64,000 nt of DNA from Psococerastis gibbosa (GCA_963971405.1 OZ020487.1:48953039-49017038); one strand, 5' to 3'; counted from the stretch's first letter, positions 51,701 to 55,189 are shown. Notes: generated by a model from the sequence alone, not told the origin. Made by a program: numbers and translations.

Positions 51701-53264
51701 TAGGTGATTTTCTACAGTACGGTATATTGAATTTGCAGGTACTGAAACATGATGTAGAAGACTCTGCTTCCGGAGATATTCTGCTGGACGACAGCAGTGC
51801 GTCTGTTAGTTGCAATGAAGAGACTGAAGGTCCGCCTCCTGGCCTCACTGGACCTGACAGTAAGTAAAACGAAACACATTCCTCATCATAGAGATATAGA
51901 ATTTGACCTTCAGATTTTACACTGGACAAATCCTTGAAAGACACCAACACCTCATCTCCAAGTATTTTTTAAACCTTTGAAATATATTTATAAAGGCCTG
52001 GCAATGTGACAATAATCCATTAGGTATGTTCGGAAAGAATAGTTTCTATGGCACTTCCTATAGTTGGTACAACCTATTTGTTGTTTTTTGCAGCCTTCCA
52101 AGCATTTATTCCAAAGGCCAGAAAAATTGGCTCCGTAACCATTCCTGTCAGCTCAAGAAAATCTTCGAAGGAGTATTGGAGTGTGCGCACATCGACCTGT
52201 ATGCTCGCCATATCAACAGCTCTTCTAGTGTCTCTTTTTCTTTCGGCAGCTATTTTGTTGCACAGAGTCTCCAAGATTCAGGACCACTTTAGTGACTTAC
52301 CATATGCCACTAGTGGGTAAGGTTATTCTACAGCACACGGCAACGCATGTAAATCACAAATGGAGTGGCAGAACGCCAACGCATTGTACGCAATCACAGA
52401 ATAATAATAATTTCTTCTTCTTCTTCGGCCAGAAGGAGTATATTTTTTTAATATGTTACTAATTATACTATAGTGTTATAAAAATCCCCATGTTTATAAA
52501 CTTGCCGGAGGCTCGCACAGTTAACGCTGTAGATGATGCAACATTTTGTCTGTTTCATGTCTGTGTTTGCAAAGAATCTAGTTTTAATTTCCTATCAACT
52601 TCATAAGTCTTCATAGGCTATACTAAGATTTAAAATTAAAAAATAATAATAATAATAATAATAATTCTTTATAATTCCTAAGAAACATACAATATAAAAA
52701 TTGGTAATTAGGGTTTACATGCCTAGCTTATAAAAGTTAGAACGAAATAACTACCTACGAGTAGGCTACAATACAATTTCGGTGAATTTCGGTGACCTTA
52801 ATGAATCTTTGATAAATACTGATACATTCTGATTTGTCTTTGAACTGTTATAATATTGTTTAAATAATTCACTTAAGTATTTAAACAGAAATGATGCTAT
52901 TTTAAGAGGTGAAGATATCAAAGATATCCTGAAAGGAAGTGGCAGTTTAGGTGCAATCACTTAAGTCAAGCGCTTGACTTGGATGACTGTAATGACCTTA
53001 GCCAGGTTTCACGATTTGAACCAATTCCACTTAATTTGCATCTTTTTTTCGATTTTTAGCGGTGACGTTTATGAAGAAATCCTAAAGTGGCAGTCGACGC
53101 TGCACGCGCGGGACGCCCACCAAGTCAACGAGTTTGTGAATGCGAACCTCAACCAAATAGCCAAAGTGAGGCACAGTCTGGAGGCCTTGTCCATGCTCAT
53201 CCTTACCAACGCCAAGACGCAAGAGGAAGACAAGCCCAACGACCCAGCCGTTAGCGTTAGTTAG
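511..53264 (+). CDS. GRAMD2B-like: GRAM-domain single-pass membrane protein (GRAMD2A/2B-type), 8 exons
   Basis: Gene-level entry; exons are 511-767, 27728-27841, 46888-47090, 49744-49847, 51037-51234, 51739-51859, 52094-52316 and 53060-53264. Every junction has AG/GT borders and matching phase, and the total is 1425 nt, giving 474 residues plus stop. A basic, Ser/Pro-rich N-terminus is followed by a GRAM domain (about residues 170-275), an acidic linker, one hydrophobic segment (about 367-388) and a ~70-residue tail. The GRAM-to-membrane spacing is only ~90 residues, too short for the VASt/ASTER sterol domain of GRAMD1, so the GRAMD2A/2B subgroup fits best (vertebrate members are of roughly 350-430 residues). 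Known relatives are ER-anchored, and GRAMD2A marks ER-plasma membrane contacts through phosphoinositide binding; lipid binding here is inferred from family. The first ATG (511) is uncertain: 574 and 619 are alternatives, and a non-coding upstream exon cannot be excluded. Confidence 0.88.
880..3927 (-). mobile_element. Jockey/CR1-group non-LTR retrotransposon, intact EN-RT ORF
   Basis: One uninterrupted minus-strand frame runs from about 3924 (after an in-frame stop) to a stop at 1083, roughly 947 residues. The N-terminal apurinic-type endonuclease is complete: LHINIQSL start block, catalytic E in [15 protein letters not shown], and the SDH motif (GMSDHKAI). The RT shows motif A ([11 protein letters not shown]), motif B ([18 protein letters not shown]) and the catalytic box [10 protein letters not shown]. 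The track to the 3' side ends in a short TTACAT-type repeat near 850-900. No ORF1 was found upstream, so the copy is probably 5'-truncated. The lack of stops or frameshifts suggests a recent insertion in intron 1 of the host gene, in antisense orientation. Confidence 0.88.
4216..5089 (+). repeat. Unclassified HINE-like repeat, copy A
   Basis: Full copy, from AAGAACCGGTCCGAG to the terminal TATAAATTGGAAAGC. Subterminal GCTTTCCAATTTAT (about 4244) is inverted at the other end. It contains a G-run (4329-4347) and a CAGA tract (4922-4957). About 10 extra bases (tctaggcct) sit in its right terminal hairpin. Family description is in the findings. Confidence 0.8.
5160..5635 (-). mobile_element. 3' end of a Jockey-like non-LTR element
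   Basis: Minus-strand translation of about 5440-5630 gives a typical RT C-terminal tail ([20 protein letters not shown], then a [13 protein letters not shown]-like end), followed by a 3' UTR ending in an ATT-rich tail near 5160-5170. Everything upstream of the last ~60 codons is missing, as expected for 5' truncation. Confidence 0.6.
5816..6097 (-). repeat. HINE-like repeat, copy B (right part)
   Basis: Begins at GCTTTCCAATTTATACG and reads the family in reverse through the CTGT microsatellite to GGGTTTTATT. The left half of the element is absent; a Penelope-like terminal segment follows directly. Confidence 0.75.
6103..6825 (-). mobile_element. Penelope-like element fragment with GIY-YIG endonuclease (minus)
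   Basis: A 140-residue minus frame (6392-6814) carries the GIY-YIG nuclease typical of Penelope-like elements: [17 protein letters not shown] (GIY and YIG with a C-x2-C finger), the catalytic Arg in RVREH, and FAKHL-x-H. It ends in a Pro-rich tail and stop. RT is absent, so the copy is 5'-truncated at a G-run near 6829. The 3' non-coding part (6125-6295) is repeated at 63715-63880 and includes a hairpin that resembles a hammerhead core (6266-6294). Confidence 0.82.
6830..7575 (+). repeat. HINE-like repeat, copy C (lacks left tip)
   Basis: Starts inside the family at the G-run/CTGACGTC block and runs to the terminal GCAAAGC at 7575. It has a long CAGA tract (7415-7455). The left ~110 bp with the ACCGGT end is missing at the junction with the Penelope fragment. 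Confidence 0.75.
7720..8557 (+). repeat. HINE-like repeat, copy D (full length)
   Basis: Complete 838-bp copy with the AAGAACCGGTCCGAG left end, subterminal GCTTTCCAATTTATA, CAGA tract (about 8390-8435) and right end ATAAATTGGAAAGC. No obvious target-site duplication flanks it. Confidence 0.82.
8558..9119. other. Intronic spacer with a short TTGTA tail and a degraded HINE-like piece
   Basis: A TATTG-repeat tail (about 8668-8690) resembles the 3' ends of the non-LTR family at 42.26 and 61.75 kb. 8930-8965 weakly matches the middle of the HINE-like family. Nothing coding is seen. Confidence 0.4.
9120..9872. repeat. Composite repeat with inverted ends and an internal tandem duplication
   Basis: 9126-9183 and 9811-9870 are inverted copies (AGATAGGCCTTCTACATCTG core). 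Inside, 9209-9300 and 9335-9410 are imperfect direct copies sharing GTGTCGAACC and CTGCTAAAATCTG. 9440-9590 is a diverged HINE-like segment (cagcctacataaaca, gggttcctgggacct). A third copy of the arm is at 30082-30132. Confidence 0.55.
9873..10782. other. Intronic spacer, no gene recognised
   Basis: 9880-9960 is another degraded HINE-like stretch (gacagacagaccg, cccccagaaac). 10384-10593 is open on the minus strand for 69 codons, but I recognise no protein in it. The rest is AT-rich without coding signal. Confidence 0.35.
10783..12553 (-). mobile_element. I/LOA-type non-LTR retrotransposon relic (RT + RNase H)
   Basis: Broken minus-strand frames read in order: RT motif A ([12 protein letters not shown], ~12.5 kb), a break after RGCAQ (deletion in motif B), the catalytic box [11 protein letters not shown] (~12.27 kb), thumb region, RNase H ([28 protein letters not shown], and the D in [11 protein letters not shown], 11176-11478), and a C-terminal CCHC-like knuckle ([18 protein letters not shown]). 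The RNase H domain points to the I/LOA/R1 side of non-LTR elements. At least four frame breaks make it a pseudogene. It is cut at ~12.55 kb by a Penelope-like element in the opposite orientation. Confidence 0.78.
12550..14480 (+). mobile_element. Penelope-like element, RT + GIY-YIG, frameshifted
   Basis: Plus-strand fragments follow the Penelope RT in order: [46 protein letters not shown] (motif A), [18 protein letters not shown] (motif B), and the catalytic box [10 protein letters not shown] (~13.37 kb), then QLAFLDVLV and [11 protein letters not shown]. The GIY-YIG nuclease follows ([16 protein letters not shown] at ~13.9 kb, then a stop and [19 protein letters not shown] in the next frames) to a stop at 14282. 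At least four frame breaks exist, so it is inactive. A CAA microsatellite (14305-14331) and a hammerhead-like hairpin (14424-14455) lie in the 3' region. Confidence 0.85.
14530..15190 (-). mobile_element. ORF1 start and 5' UTR of an I-type non-LTR element (relic)
   Basis: A minus-strand ATG at 15017 opens 70 codons of Ser/Thr/Glu-rich sequence. After a frame break come [20 protein letters not shown] and [14 protein letters not shown] (~14.6-14.7 kb), a basic Pro-rich stretch typical of gag-like ORF1 N-termini of such elements. Upstream GC-rich sequence (15060-15120) reads as its 5' UTR. It may belong with the RT relic at 10.8-12.5 kb, now separated by the Penelope insertion; that is inference. 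Confidence 0.5.
15191..15665. other. GC-rich spacer, probably more non-LTR 5' sequence
   Basis: Less AT-rich than the rest of the intron, with two overlapping plus-strand frames of ~80 codons that look like chance. No motif recognised. Confidence 0.3.
15666..16345 (-). mobile_element. C-terminal relic of a non-LTR element ([10 protein letters not shown] type)
   Basis: The minus strand carries the degraded tail common to one RT group: [13 protein letters not shown]-like near 16.25 kb, [20 protein letters not shown]-like near 16.15 kb, and [16 protein letters not shown] near 15.73 kb, each in a different frame. The RT core and endonuclease are missing. Confidence 0.6.
16346..17176. other. Intronic spacer
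   Basis: AT-rich. 16490-16560 resembles the non-LTR 3' UTR at 5.2 kb (shared ggccctctctta) and may be a second such tail. 17040-17080 holds a GGGGGCGCCAAAT word seen in hAT-type repeats elsewhere in the window. No gene seen. Confidence 0.35.
17177..17428 (-). pseudogene. hAT transposase C-terminal (dimerisation) relic
   Basis: The 83-codon minus frame contains [20 protein letters not shown] then [12 protein letters not shown], which follows the ERSFS-x-L-x-x-(I/L)K-x-YLRS...Q-(E/D)RLS-LA-I pattern of the hAT C-terminal dimerisation domain, with several substitutions. No upstream catalytic part is readable. A second decayed copy lies at about 57900-58020. Confidence 0.5.
17429..19439. other. 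Intronic sequence without recognised features
   Basis: About 2 kb of AT-rich DNA. Small frames (17629-17820, 18736-18921) show no motif or codon bias. 18655-18690 has clustered ATCATAT words. Nothing supportable. Confidence 0.4.
19441..22001 (+). mobile_element. Old hAT element with nested non-LTR relic
   Basis: The ends are CAGTGCCGGGACTGGC at 19441 and, inverted, AAACCCGGCACTG ending 22001; the flanking octamers (aacatagc / attgtagc) match at 5 of 8 positions. Plus-strand 19570-19820 encodes hAT transposase text ([43 protein letters not shown]) of the ZMYM/KRBOX-like hAT group. CCCC-rich subterminal blocks (20040-20440) are typical of such relics. A minus-strand Jockey-like RT relic sits inside (20512-21660). 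Confidence 0.65.
20512..21660 (-). mobile_element. Jockey-like RT C-terminal relic inside the hAT element
   Basis: The minus strand reads a C-terminal RT region with [20 protein letters not shown] (~21.28 kb), KVQKRFLK, then [12 protein letters not shown]-like text near 20.95 kb; at least three frames are used. The 3' end is an ATTT-repeat tail (20505-20535). Upstream RT motifs are not readable. Confidence 0.65.
22190..23074 (-). repeat. HINE-like repeat, copy E (diverged)
   Basis: Reads the family in reverse from GTTTTGAGGTCCCAG (22210) through CTGT repeats, cttgccccttgat, and on to GGTTCTT at 23074. It is the oldest copy in the window. An AAATA-type microsatellite block (22660-22685) duplicates or interrupts the middle. 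Confidence 0.65.
23214..24535. mobile_element. 1.3-kb foldback element with TA borders (GCCCAGGGTAGAT family)
   Basis: Both arms (about 23214-23880 and 24070-24535) are inverted copies, sharing for example AATGGAAGATAATATGACAG / its complement and the TTTTTATTTTTAACTTTTAC block. The ends read G(G/C)CCAGGGTAGAT and ATCTACCCTGGGC, each next to TA. The single-stranded centre is only ~190 bp and has no ORF. The TA borders point to Tc1/mariner-type mobilisation; no transposase is encoded. Two shorter relatives are at 27960 and 28403. Confidence 0.78.
24538..27727. other. Last part of intron 1, no recognised gene
   Basis: Over 3 kb of AT-rich sequence. Frames of 70-95 codons at 25870-26600 and 27327-27730 overlap one another in several registers and show no domain; exon 2 of the GRAMD gene ends this stretch. 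26783-26870 starts with CAGTGGCGTAACGATA and GGCGCCCCCC, an end-type sequence of a hAT-like repeat seen also at 43384 and 50624. Confidence 0.4.
27728..27841 (+). CDS. Exon 2 of the GRAMD gene
   Basis: Acceptor tttgtag precedes 27728 and donor gtacgt follows 27841. The 114-nt exon encodes a Ser/Pro/Glu-rich linker (starting [14 protein letters not shown], ending PSPSHRSDR). Its GC content contrasts with the AT-rich intron on both sides. Low-complexity linkers of this kind precede the GRAM domain in GRAMD2B-type proteins. Phases 1 in and 2 out match exons 1 and 3. Confidence 0.75.
27960..28235. mobile_element. Short MITE of the CCAGGGTAG foldback family
   Basis: 276 bp with ends GTCCAGGGTAG and CTACCTTGGAC, followed by TA. 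Interior words (GAAACCCATTG, AAATTACGGGTGATCTGA) are shared with the arms of the 1.3-kb element. Confidence 0.72.
28403..28877. mobile_element. Medium MITE of the CCAGGGTAG foldback family
   Basis: 475 bp, GCCCAGGGTAGAT to CACTGGGC, flanked by TA on both sides (28401-28402, 28878-28879). It shares the TTTGGCATTTTTCTCATAAA and TTTCCAATGGGTTTCATTC blocks with the other two copies. Confidence 0.75.
29080..30060 (-). mobile_element. RNase H-bearing non-LTR element, C-terminal relic
   Basis: The minus strand reads [18 protein letters not shown] (RNase H first catalytic Asp, ~29.97 kb), [20 protein letters not shown] (last catalytic Asp region, ~29.88 kb) with the middle of RNase H deleted, then [16 protein letters not shown] and a [12 protein letters not shown] block (the usual LLTGH-x-x-L motif). 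The 3' part continues to about 29080. Frame breaks show that it is dead. It belongs to the I/R1-like side but is too worn to name. Confidence 0.65.
30061..30889. repeat. Dispersed repeat, also at 41.24-41.44 kb
   Basis: 30190-30310 and 30595-30680 are diverged direct copies (shared TTTCGGCCGCGTT, AATTTGAAAA-TTCAAACTACT). 30410-30560 matches 41270-41420 (shared ATTCCACAGCCTGCAATTTT-type text and a TTTCAA(A/G)CGAGTA word). 30082-30132 matches the inverted arms at 9.1/9.8 kb. No ORF. Confidence 0.5.
30890..31068. mobile_element. hAT-like end fragment (CAGGCGCGGATCTAGA)
   Basis: Starts CAGGCGCGGATCTAGAATGA, the same terminus as the right end of the hAT element at 50161-50776, followed by a G-run and 'ttacgcattttcagagcaa' text of that family. 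The other end is lost at the junction with a HINE-like fragment. Confidence 0.55.
31069..31235 (+). repeat. HINE-like fragment (middle-right part)
   Basis: Family sequence from ATCAAGGGGCAAGCGACC to GAGTTAGCCCAAAATAT. It abuts the left end of copy F exactly at 31236, so either one copy inserted into another or a tandem junction formed. Confidence 0.65.
31236..32565 (+). repeat. HINE-like repeat, copy F, split by a 501-bp insertion
   Basis: The left part is 31236-31711 and the right part 32213-32565, ending TATAAATTGGAAAGC. The break is bounded by GTCAACAT on both sides (31704-31711 and 32213-32220). The inserted 31712-32212 carries no ORF and no clear terminal inverted repeat. Confidence 0.72.
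32566..32975. other. Intronic spacer
   Basis: No recognised feature; a C-run at 32707-32717. Confidence 0.35.
32976..33480 (+). mobile_element. 3' end of a non-LTR retrotransposon
   Basis: A 142-codon plus frame holds the RT C-terminal region: [19 protein letters not shown] then the CCHC knuckle [18 protein letters not shown], ending at a stop at 33404. This is followed by a short UTR and an A-rich/TA-repeat tail (33448-33480). It is 5'-truncated near 32976. Confidence 0.75.
33481..33918. other. Intronic spacer
   Basis: AT-rich, no recognised feature. Confidence 0.35.
33921..34679 (-). mobile_element. Internally deleted mariner element
   Basis: TIRs CAGGGTGCATAATGAAAGTA at the left and the inverted CAGGTTGAATTATGAAAGTA at the right, both flanked by TA (33919-33920, 34680-34681). 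Minus-strand text includes [20 protein letters not shown] and [12 protein letters not shown] (the catalytic-region HSPDLA-x-x-D block of mariner transposases), then [11 protein letters not shown] after a stop and frameshift. At 759 bp it is much shorter than the ~1.3 kb of complete mariners and cannot encode a working enzyme. Confidence 0.85.
34682..35099. other. Spacer with an orphan HINE-like tip
   Basis: 34706-34740 is the isolated left tip of the HINE-like family in reverse (AGGAAAGCATGTACGGG to ACCGGTTCTT), directly beside the mariner. A TA microsatellite lies at 34957-34972. No gene. Confidence 0.5.
35100..38190 (-). mobile_element. Jockey-like RT gene split by a foldback element
   Basis: The minus strand starts with an RT segment at 38188 ([17 protein letters not shown], then the motif B block [17 protein letters not shown]). 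It stops at the foldback element near 38000, and resumes at ~36110 with the catalytic-box region ([12 protein letters not shown]), a thumb region and the C-terminal tail (FLLYQWGHG; then the 35241-35498 frame). The Y/F-x-DD first residue reads Thr (TDD) here. One further frame break lies near 35.5 kb. A short ATTC/AATG tail is at 35040-35070. No endonuclease is present. Confidence 0.75.
36127..37998 (+). mobile_element. 1.9-kb DNA transposon with ~487-bp terminal inverted repeats
   Basis: The arms 36127-36613 and 37511-37998 are near-perfect inverted copies beginning TACTGTTCGCCC. Flanking AGTTGCAT / AGTTGATT suggests an imperfect 8-bp target duplication. The 0.9-kb centre keeps two plus-strand coding pieces: [20 protein letters not shown] (36712-36807) and [20 protein letters not shown] followed by ET (about 37390-37455). 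The second matches the I-V-Y-x-DE-(S/T) block of DDE_3/Tc1-IS630-type transposases; the enzyme is mostly deleted. The centre also has a ~40-bp direct repeat (AACCAGTCGGTTGAGGAGAC at about 36820 and 37244). Confidence 0.78.
38191..38952. other. Intronic spacer
   Basis: AT-rich, no recognised feature; frames are short. Confidence 0.35.
38953..39077 (+). mobile_element. Helitron-type 5' end (interrupted)
   Basis: Begins TCTATATATAAAAATGAATC and includes 'cacggcatcacgggtgaatggctgg' text nearly identical to 42571-42690. TCTATATATA-AAAATGAA starts are common in arthropod Helitrons. The match to the second copy is broken at 'aaggttcttat' by the RTE element and seems to resume after it (~40853). Confidence 0.55.
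39078..40840 (-). mobile_element. RTE-clade non-LTR element with internal deletion
   Basis: Minus frames: linker region [20 protein letters not shown] (40456-40839), then a 332-codon frame with [45 protein letters not shown] and motif [20 protein letters not shown], all RTE-like. The frame runs into the C-terminal tail ([41 protein letters not shown]) without RT motifs B and C. The catalytic YADD box has thus been deleted at ~39440. The endonuclease is also missing (5' truncation). Confidence 0.85.
40841..41442. other. Spacer with Helitron continuation and dispersed repeat
   Basis: 40853-40875 (atgaaagaaaaaaattaaaaa) resembles the Helitron text after 'ggttcttat' at 42680. 41240-41440 matches the dispersed repeat at 30.4 kb. 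The 108-codon plus frame at 40872 shows no domain. Confidence 0.4.
41443..42265 (+). mobile_element. 3' end of a Jockey-like element with TATTG tail
   Basis: The plus strand reads [34 protein letters not shown], then a frame break and [20 protein letters not shown], the C-terminal RT thumb and tail, followed by a UTR and (TATTG)n at 42245-42265. The last 200 bp are ~90% like the insert at 61554-61750. Confidence 0.75.
42566..42835 (+). mobile_element. Helitron-type 5' region, second copy
   Basis: ATATATAAAAATGAATCCCT start, 'cacggcatcacgcgtgagtggctggaccg', then tandem-like GCGTAATGCCCAATGCGAGG words (about 42752 and 42791). Paralogous to 38953-39077. No Rep/helicase coding is present. Confidence 0.55.
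42836..43257. other. Intronic spacer
   Basis: No recognised feature. Confidence 0.35.
43258..43935. mobile_element. Non-autonomous hAT element (CAGTGCCGGATTAACCC)
   Basis: TIRs CAGTGCCGGATTAACCCC at the left and GGGTTAATCCGGCACTG at the right, flanked by a perfect 8-bp duplication TATAACAC (43250-43257, 43936-43943). The 678-bp interior has G-runs and includes CAGTGGCGTAACGATAGG text (43384) shared with 26.78 and 50.62 kb. No transposase. Confidence 0.9.
43978..44985 (+). repeat. HINE-like repeat, copy G, interrupted by a Penelope fragment
   Basis: Family text runs 43978-44309 (attatttcttcaaaaaata ... agttggagccg) and resumes at about 44926 (acctgaaaacgtgtaaatc) to the ctttccctaagctacg end at 44985. 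The left end is missing. The interval 44313-44924 is a Penelope GIY-YIG fragment. Confidence 0.7.
44313..44924 (+). mobile_element. Penelope-like GIY-YIG endonuclease fragment (plus)
   Basis: A plus-strand frame (44316-44765) with [18 protein letters not shown] (GIY, C-x2-C, YIG), [10 protein letters not shown] (catalytic Arg), [14 protein letters not shown] and LTNEIIFHN is open throughout. RT is missing. The 3' region has a hammerhead-like hairpin at 44843-44870 and ends near 'ttttatcttttcaac'. It resembles the 6.1-6.8 kb fragment in protein but differs at DNA level, so it is a different subfamily. Confidence 0.82.
44986..46546. other. Intronic spacer
   Basis: 45083-45150 may hold a scrap of RT tail ([15 protein letters not shown]-like, minus or plus unclear). 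The 127-codon minus frame at 45828-46211 has no recognisable domain. A TTA microsatellite lies at 46411-46445. Nothing firm. Confidence 0.35.
46547..46770 (-). mobile_element. Non-LTR C-terminal knuckle relic
   Basis: A minus frame with [20 protein letters not shown] then HVVGHCPAL, the CCHC motif that ends many RNase H-type non-LTR pol proteins. It lies just before exon 3 of the GRAMD gene, in antisense. Only the final ~70 codons remain. Confidence 0.65.
46888..47090 (+). CDS. Exon 3 of the GRAMD gene (start of GRAM domain)
   Basis: Acceptor tttttcag ends at 46887 and donor gtgagt starts at 47091. The first half is a Ser/Pro/His linker; the end, [15 protein letters not shown], is the conserved helical entry to GRAM domains of this family (the K-x-F-x-x-x-F pattern before the CAL-x-x-DILLQG block). 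The internal AG at 46902-46903 would break phase with exon 2, so 46888 is preferred. A relic of a non-LTR element lies close upstream (to about 46770). Confidence 0.85.
47306..49683 (+). mobile_element. Young, internally deleted Gypsy retrotransposon
   Basis: LTRs 47306-47692 and 49297-49683, both 387 bp, TG...CA, with a single mismatch seen by eye (cctg/ccag near 47340/49331). Flanking CGCC (47302-47305, 49684-49687) is a 4-bp target duplication. A TTGGTGACCCTGACG primer-binding region follows the 5' LTR; a purine tract (aggagggggg) precedes the 3' LTR. Gag, protease and the RT core are missing: the PBS runs directly into RNase H. Sense orientation in intron 3 of the GRAMD gene. Confidence 0.93.
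47700..49285 (+). CDS. Gypsy RNase H (partial) - integrase frame
   Basis: Open from inside the 5' LTR to a stop at 49285. After the PBS it reads the end of RNase H ([27 protein letters not shown]). The integrase has an H2C2 zinc region (HHPGIAAS ... CVNCQLSK) and a complete DDE set: D in [10 protein letters not shown] in [11 protein letters not shown] in [10 protein letters not shown]. The C-terminal part ends with a Pro/Ser/Thr-rich tail. The RT core and everything 5' of it are absent, so the copy cannot transpose alone. The 5' LTR being in frame with pol is a by-product of the deletion. Confidence 0.88.
49744..49847 (+). CDS. Exon 4 of the GRAMD gene (core of GRAM domain, short exon)
   Basis: Found by reading between exons 3 and 5 for the missing GRAM core. 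Acceptor ttttag ends at 49743 and donor gtaaat starts at 49848; phase 1 in (T + AT = Tyr) and phase 0 out. It encodes [20 protein letters not shown] and then [14 protein letters not shown], the family's most conserved block (CAL-x-x-DILLQG-x-LY and F-x-SN-x-FG). The exon begins only 57 bp after the TSD of the Gypsy insertion in intron 3. Confidence 0.93.
49848..50160. other. Intron 4, first part
   Basis: AT-rich; no feature apart from the target duplication GTAGTACC at 50153-50160. Confidence 0.4.
50161..50776. mobile_element. Non-autonomous hAT element (CAGGCG ends), outer element of a nest
   Basis: Left end CAGGCGTGCATTTAGG, right end CTAGATCCGCGCCTG, with a perfect 8-bp duplication GTAGTACC (50153-50160, 50777-50784). 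It lies in intron 4 of the GRAMD gene and contains a second hAT element. Confidence 0.88.
50303..50677. mobile_element. Inner hAT element (CAGAGGCGG ends)
   Basis: Ends CAGAGGCGGACACAGCG and GGGACCGCCTCTG, flanked by ATTATATT / ATTACATT (7 of 8 match). Inside, GTCACGCCACTGACAAGTGC is shared with the interior of the 43258 element. It is younger than its host element by nesting. Confidence 0.82.
51037..51234 (+). CDS. Exon 5 of the GRAMD gene (end of GRAM domain)
   Basis: Acceptor ttgtag precedes 51037. The exon continues the domain with [20 protein letters not shown] and [15 protein letters not shown], then [17 protein letters not shown]. The I-P, K-EKTA, IPNA and SLLSRD-TY signatures are diagnostic for GRAMD proteins. 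The donor is taken as gtcagt at 51235 (phase 0); gtggtc at 51232 is an in-frame alternative that removes one residue. Confidence 0.93.
51235..51738. other. Intron 5
   Basis: 504 bp between exons 5 and 6; the minus frame at 51411-51596 ([20 protein letters not shown]) looks like a scrap of RT tail but is too short to assign. Confidence 0.4.
51739..51859 (+). CDS. Exon 6 of the GRAMD gene (acidic linker)
   Basis: Acceptor tttgcag ends at 51738 and donor gtaagt starts at 51860; phase 0 in, 1 out. The exon encodes an acidic, Ser-rich linker ([20 protein letters not shown] onwards) between the GRAM domain and the membrane anchor. It has no recognisable domain; assignment rests on phase and position. 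Confidence 0.82.
52094..52316 (+). CDS. Exon 7 of the GRAMD gene (transmembrane segment)
   Basis: Acceptor tttttgcag ends at 52093 and donor gtaagg starts at 52317. After a basic stretch ([20 protein letters not shown]) the exon encodes a ~22-residue hydrophobic run, [20 protein letters not shown], followed by [11 protein letters not shown] single C-terminal anchor in this position is typical of GRAMD proteins and would tether the protein in the ER with the GRAM domain cytosolic (inference from family). Confidence 0.88.
52317..53059. other. Intron 7 with a possible RT tail
   Basis: Contains an AAT microsatellite (52639-52664). Minus 52766-52960 reads [20 protein letters not shown]-like text that could be the extreme C-terminus and ATT tail of a Jockey-like element; weak. 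Confidence 0.35.
53060..53264 (+). CDS. Exon 8 (last coding exon) of the GRAMD gene
   Basis: Acceptor gatttttag ends at 53059; phase matches (GG + C = Gly). It encodes a helical tail, [18 protein letters not shown] followed by a probable amphipathic/coiled segment ([20 protein letters not shown]), ending PAVSVS and TAG at 53262-53264. GC-rich codon use continues from exons 3-7. Confidence 0.88.
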
Positions 53265-54168
53265 CGTAAACATCACTATCAGATCTGACTTGCATATAAG
53301 ACTATGGTTAATTAACTCAAGTTCGCTTGATAGATGCTAAATAATGCATTCTTCTTTTTGTCTGTCACTCTTAAATTGTTTTTCTGGTTGAGGTACCCAT
53401 AATCTGGTCAGGATAGGTATATGGGCACGGTGCGGTATGCATATTTCTTTGGAGGATCAGGAACAGCATTTCTAGTGTAAAGTGGTTTCATTTCGTGTGG
53501 CTTGAAACCGTAACTCAAGTCCTCTGTACCTTGCACGCACTGTACTTACTGTACGTCTAGGCCGTTGGGATGACAATAGCCAGGTAGCTATGCTGGTAGT
53601 AACATCAAGCCTTCCTTTTAAGACAGCTAAGACAGCGTATCTCAATAATAATAATAATTACCTCCATAGGTGCAGTACATACGGTACAAAAGTTAATTTG
53701 AACATGTTTATGGGGCTTATGTTGATTTTGGTTTCATACGTACAACTTTCATTAAAAGAGGTCTGTGAATAATATTAGAGCCTATACTCAAATTGCTTTG
53801 CAGAATTAAATTTAAGGGGTCACGTGCTAGATGAAGGCGCAGTCTGGTATTACAATGAGGCTCGAAATCATTGCTTAATGCACCCTCGAAAAATCTCAAA
53901 CAGTGTTATATTGTAGGCTGTGAAAAATATCTTTATTTAATAATTTTACGCTACAGCTAGTCTTATTTGAAAATAAACGTTTATCGTTCACCTGACAATA
54001 TTTACTTTCACAGGTAATTTTCATTTGGACGTTTTGAGGGCAGTGTAGTCAGGGCAAATCTACATAAAGTAGGTCTACTCGTAAGTGTTGTTCTCCTGAT
54101 GAGATTATGGTGGGCCTAACGCACAACATTACCAACAAGATGCCTTTCTTAGGTCCTTTCTAATATTT
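53265..54168 (+). other. 3' UTR / downstream region of the GRAMD gene
   Basis: No coding signal. The transcript end is not certain. An AATAAA at 53972-53977 is a candidate polyadenylation signal about 0.7 kb after the stop, but such words are frequent in AT-rich DNA. Confidence 0.3.
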
Positions 54169-55189
54169 GCTTTCCAATTTATACGTAGTATAAGGAAAGC
54201 TTTGTGACGGTCGAAATTTTCGATTCCGAGATTTCAACGGTTTTACACGTTTTGAGGTCCCAGGAACCCAAAAAAGTGGTTTTTACGAAATGTCCGCCTG
54301 TCTGTCGGTATGCCGGTCTGTCTGTCTATCTGTCTGTTCAACTATTTCCGGGCACATTCCTCGACCGATTTTGATGAAATTTTGCATGTCGGTTTACAAA
54401 AATCATACCTCGGGGTCATTTTTCTTATTTTGGGCTAACTCAATTTGGGGGGGTTTTATTCTCAAAAAACTCCAAAAAAACGTCTAAAAAAATTATTTCT
54501 CAAAAACGGCTCCAACGATTTCTTTAAAATTCACATATATTGTAGCCCTTATTAATGTTAATAAAATGCCGGGGTGGCTTGCCCCTTCATAGGTTGCTTC
54601 GGGGGGTAAAAAAATAAAAAAAAAAAATTTTTAATGAAAAATGACTAAAAAATCATTTTTCTGCTAAACCTTTCTTTCGATGATTTCTACCGTCTGGCAT
54701 GTTTTAGGTGTGTAAACAAGTAACGAAACCTGACAGGTTGCTTTCCCAAAAAAGTATTTGGTTTTGGTCACAAAAAATGTTTTTTTGAAAAAATGGTAGA
54801 AAATTCACACTCAAATGCATTGCGTGCCCTGCCATTATTACTGTGTGGTAATGAGTTGGTCTGACCGGTCTAGAATGTGCAATGCCATCGATTAAATGAG
54901 TGCTTTGGGATAGGTGATATCCCAGGCGATTGCCAGAGGTGGACCTTGGGTTCCAGACCCCCCCCCCTTCCCAAATGGTTACAGCGTATACTAGATAGAA
55001 TGGAGTTTTAAAGATTTTTAAACTTATTGAGGTTACCTCGCCTCTAGTGACTTCAGGTGGACCCCCCCCCAGAGATATCCCAAATTAAACCATAGGAAAA
55101 TTATTTACCATGAAATTACTTATTTTCTCTAATTTTCTACTAATTCATAAATTGGAAAGCATGTTCGAGTAAACTCGGACCGGTTGTTT
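54169..55189 (-). repeat. HINE-like repeat, copy H (longest)
   Basis: 1021 bp, reading in reverse from GCTTTCCAATTTATACGTAG to AACTCGGACCGGTTGTTT. It has a CTGT tract (54295-54335) and C-run (55061-55070), plus ~100 bp more than other copies near 54900-55010. The full right-end hairpin is present at 54169-54200. Confidence 0.82.

Noticed and set aside
54099-54140. CTGATGAG word as a hammerhead core
   Set aside because: No stem II or GAAA follows; chance match.
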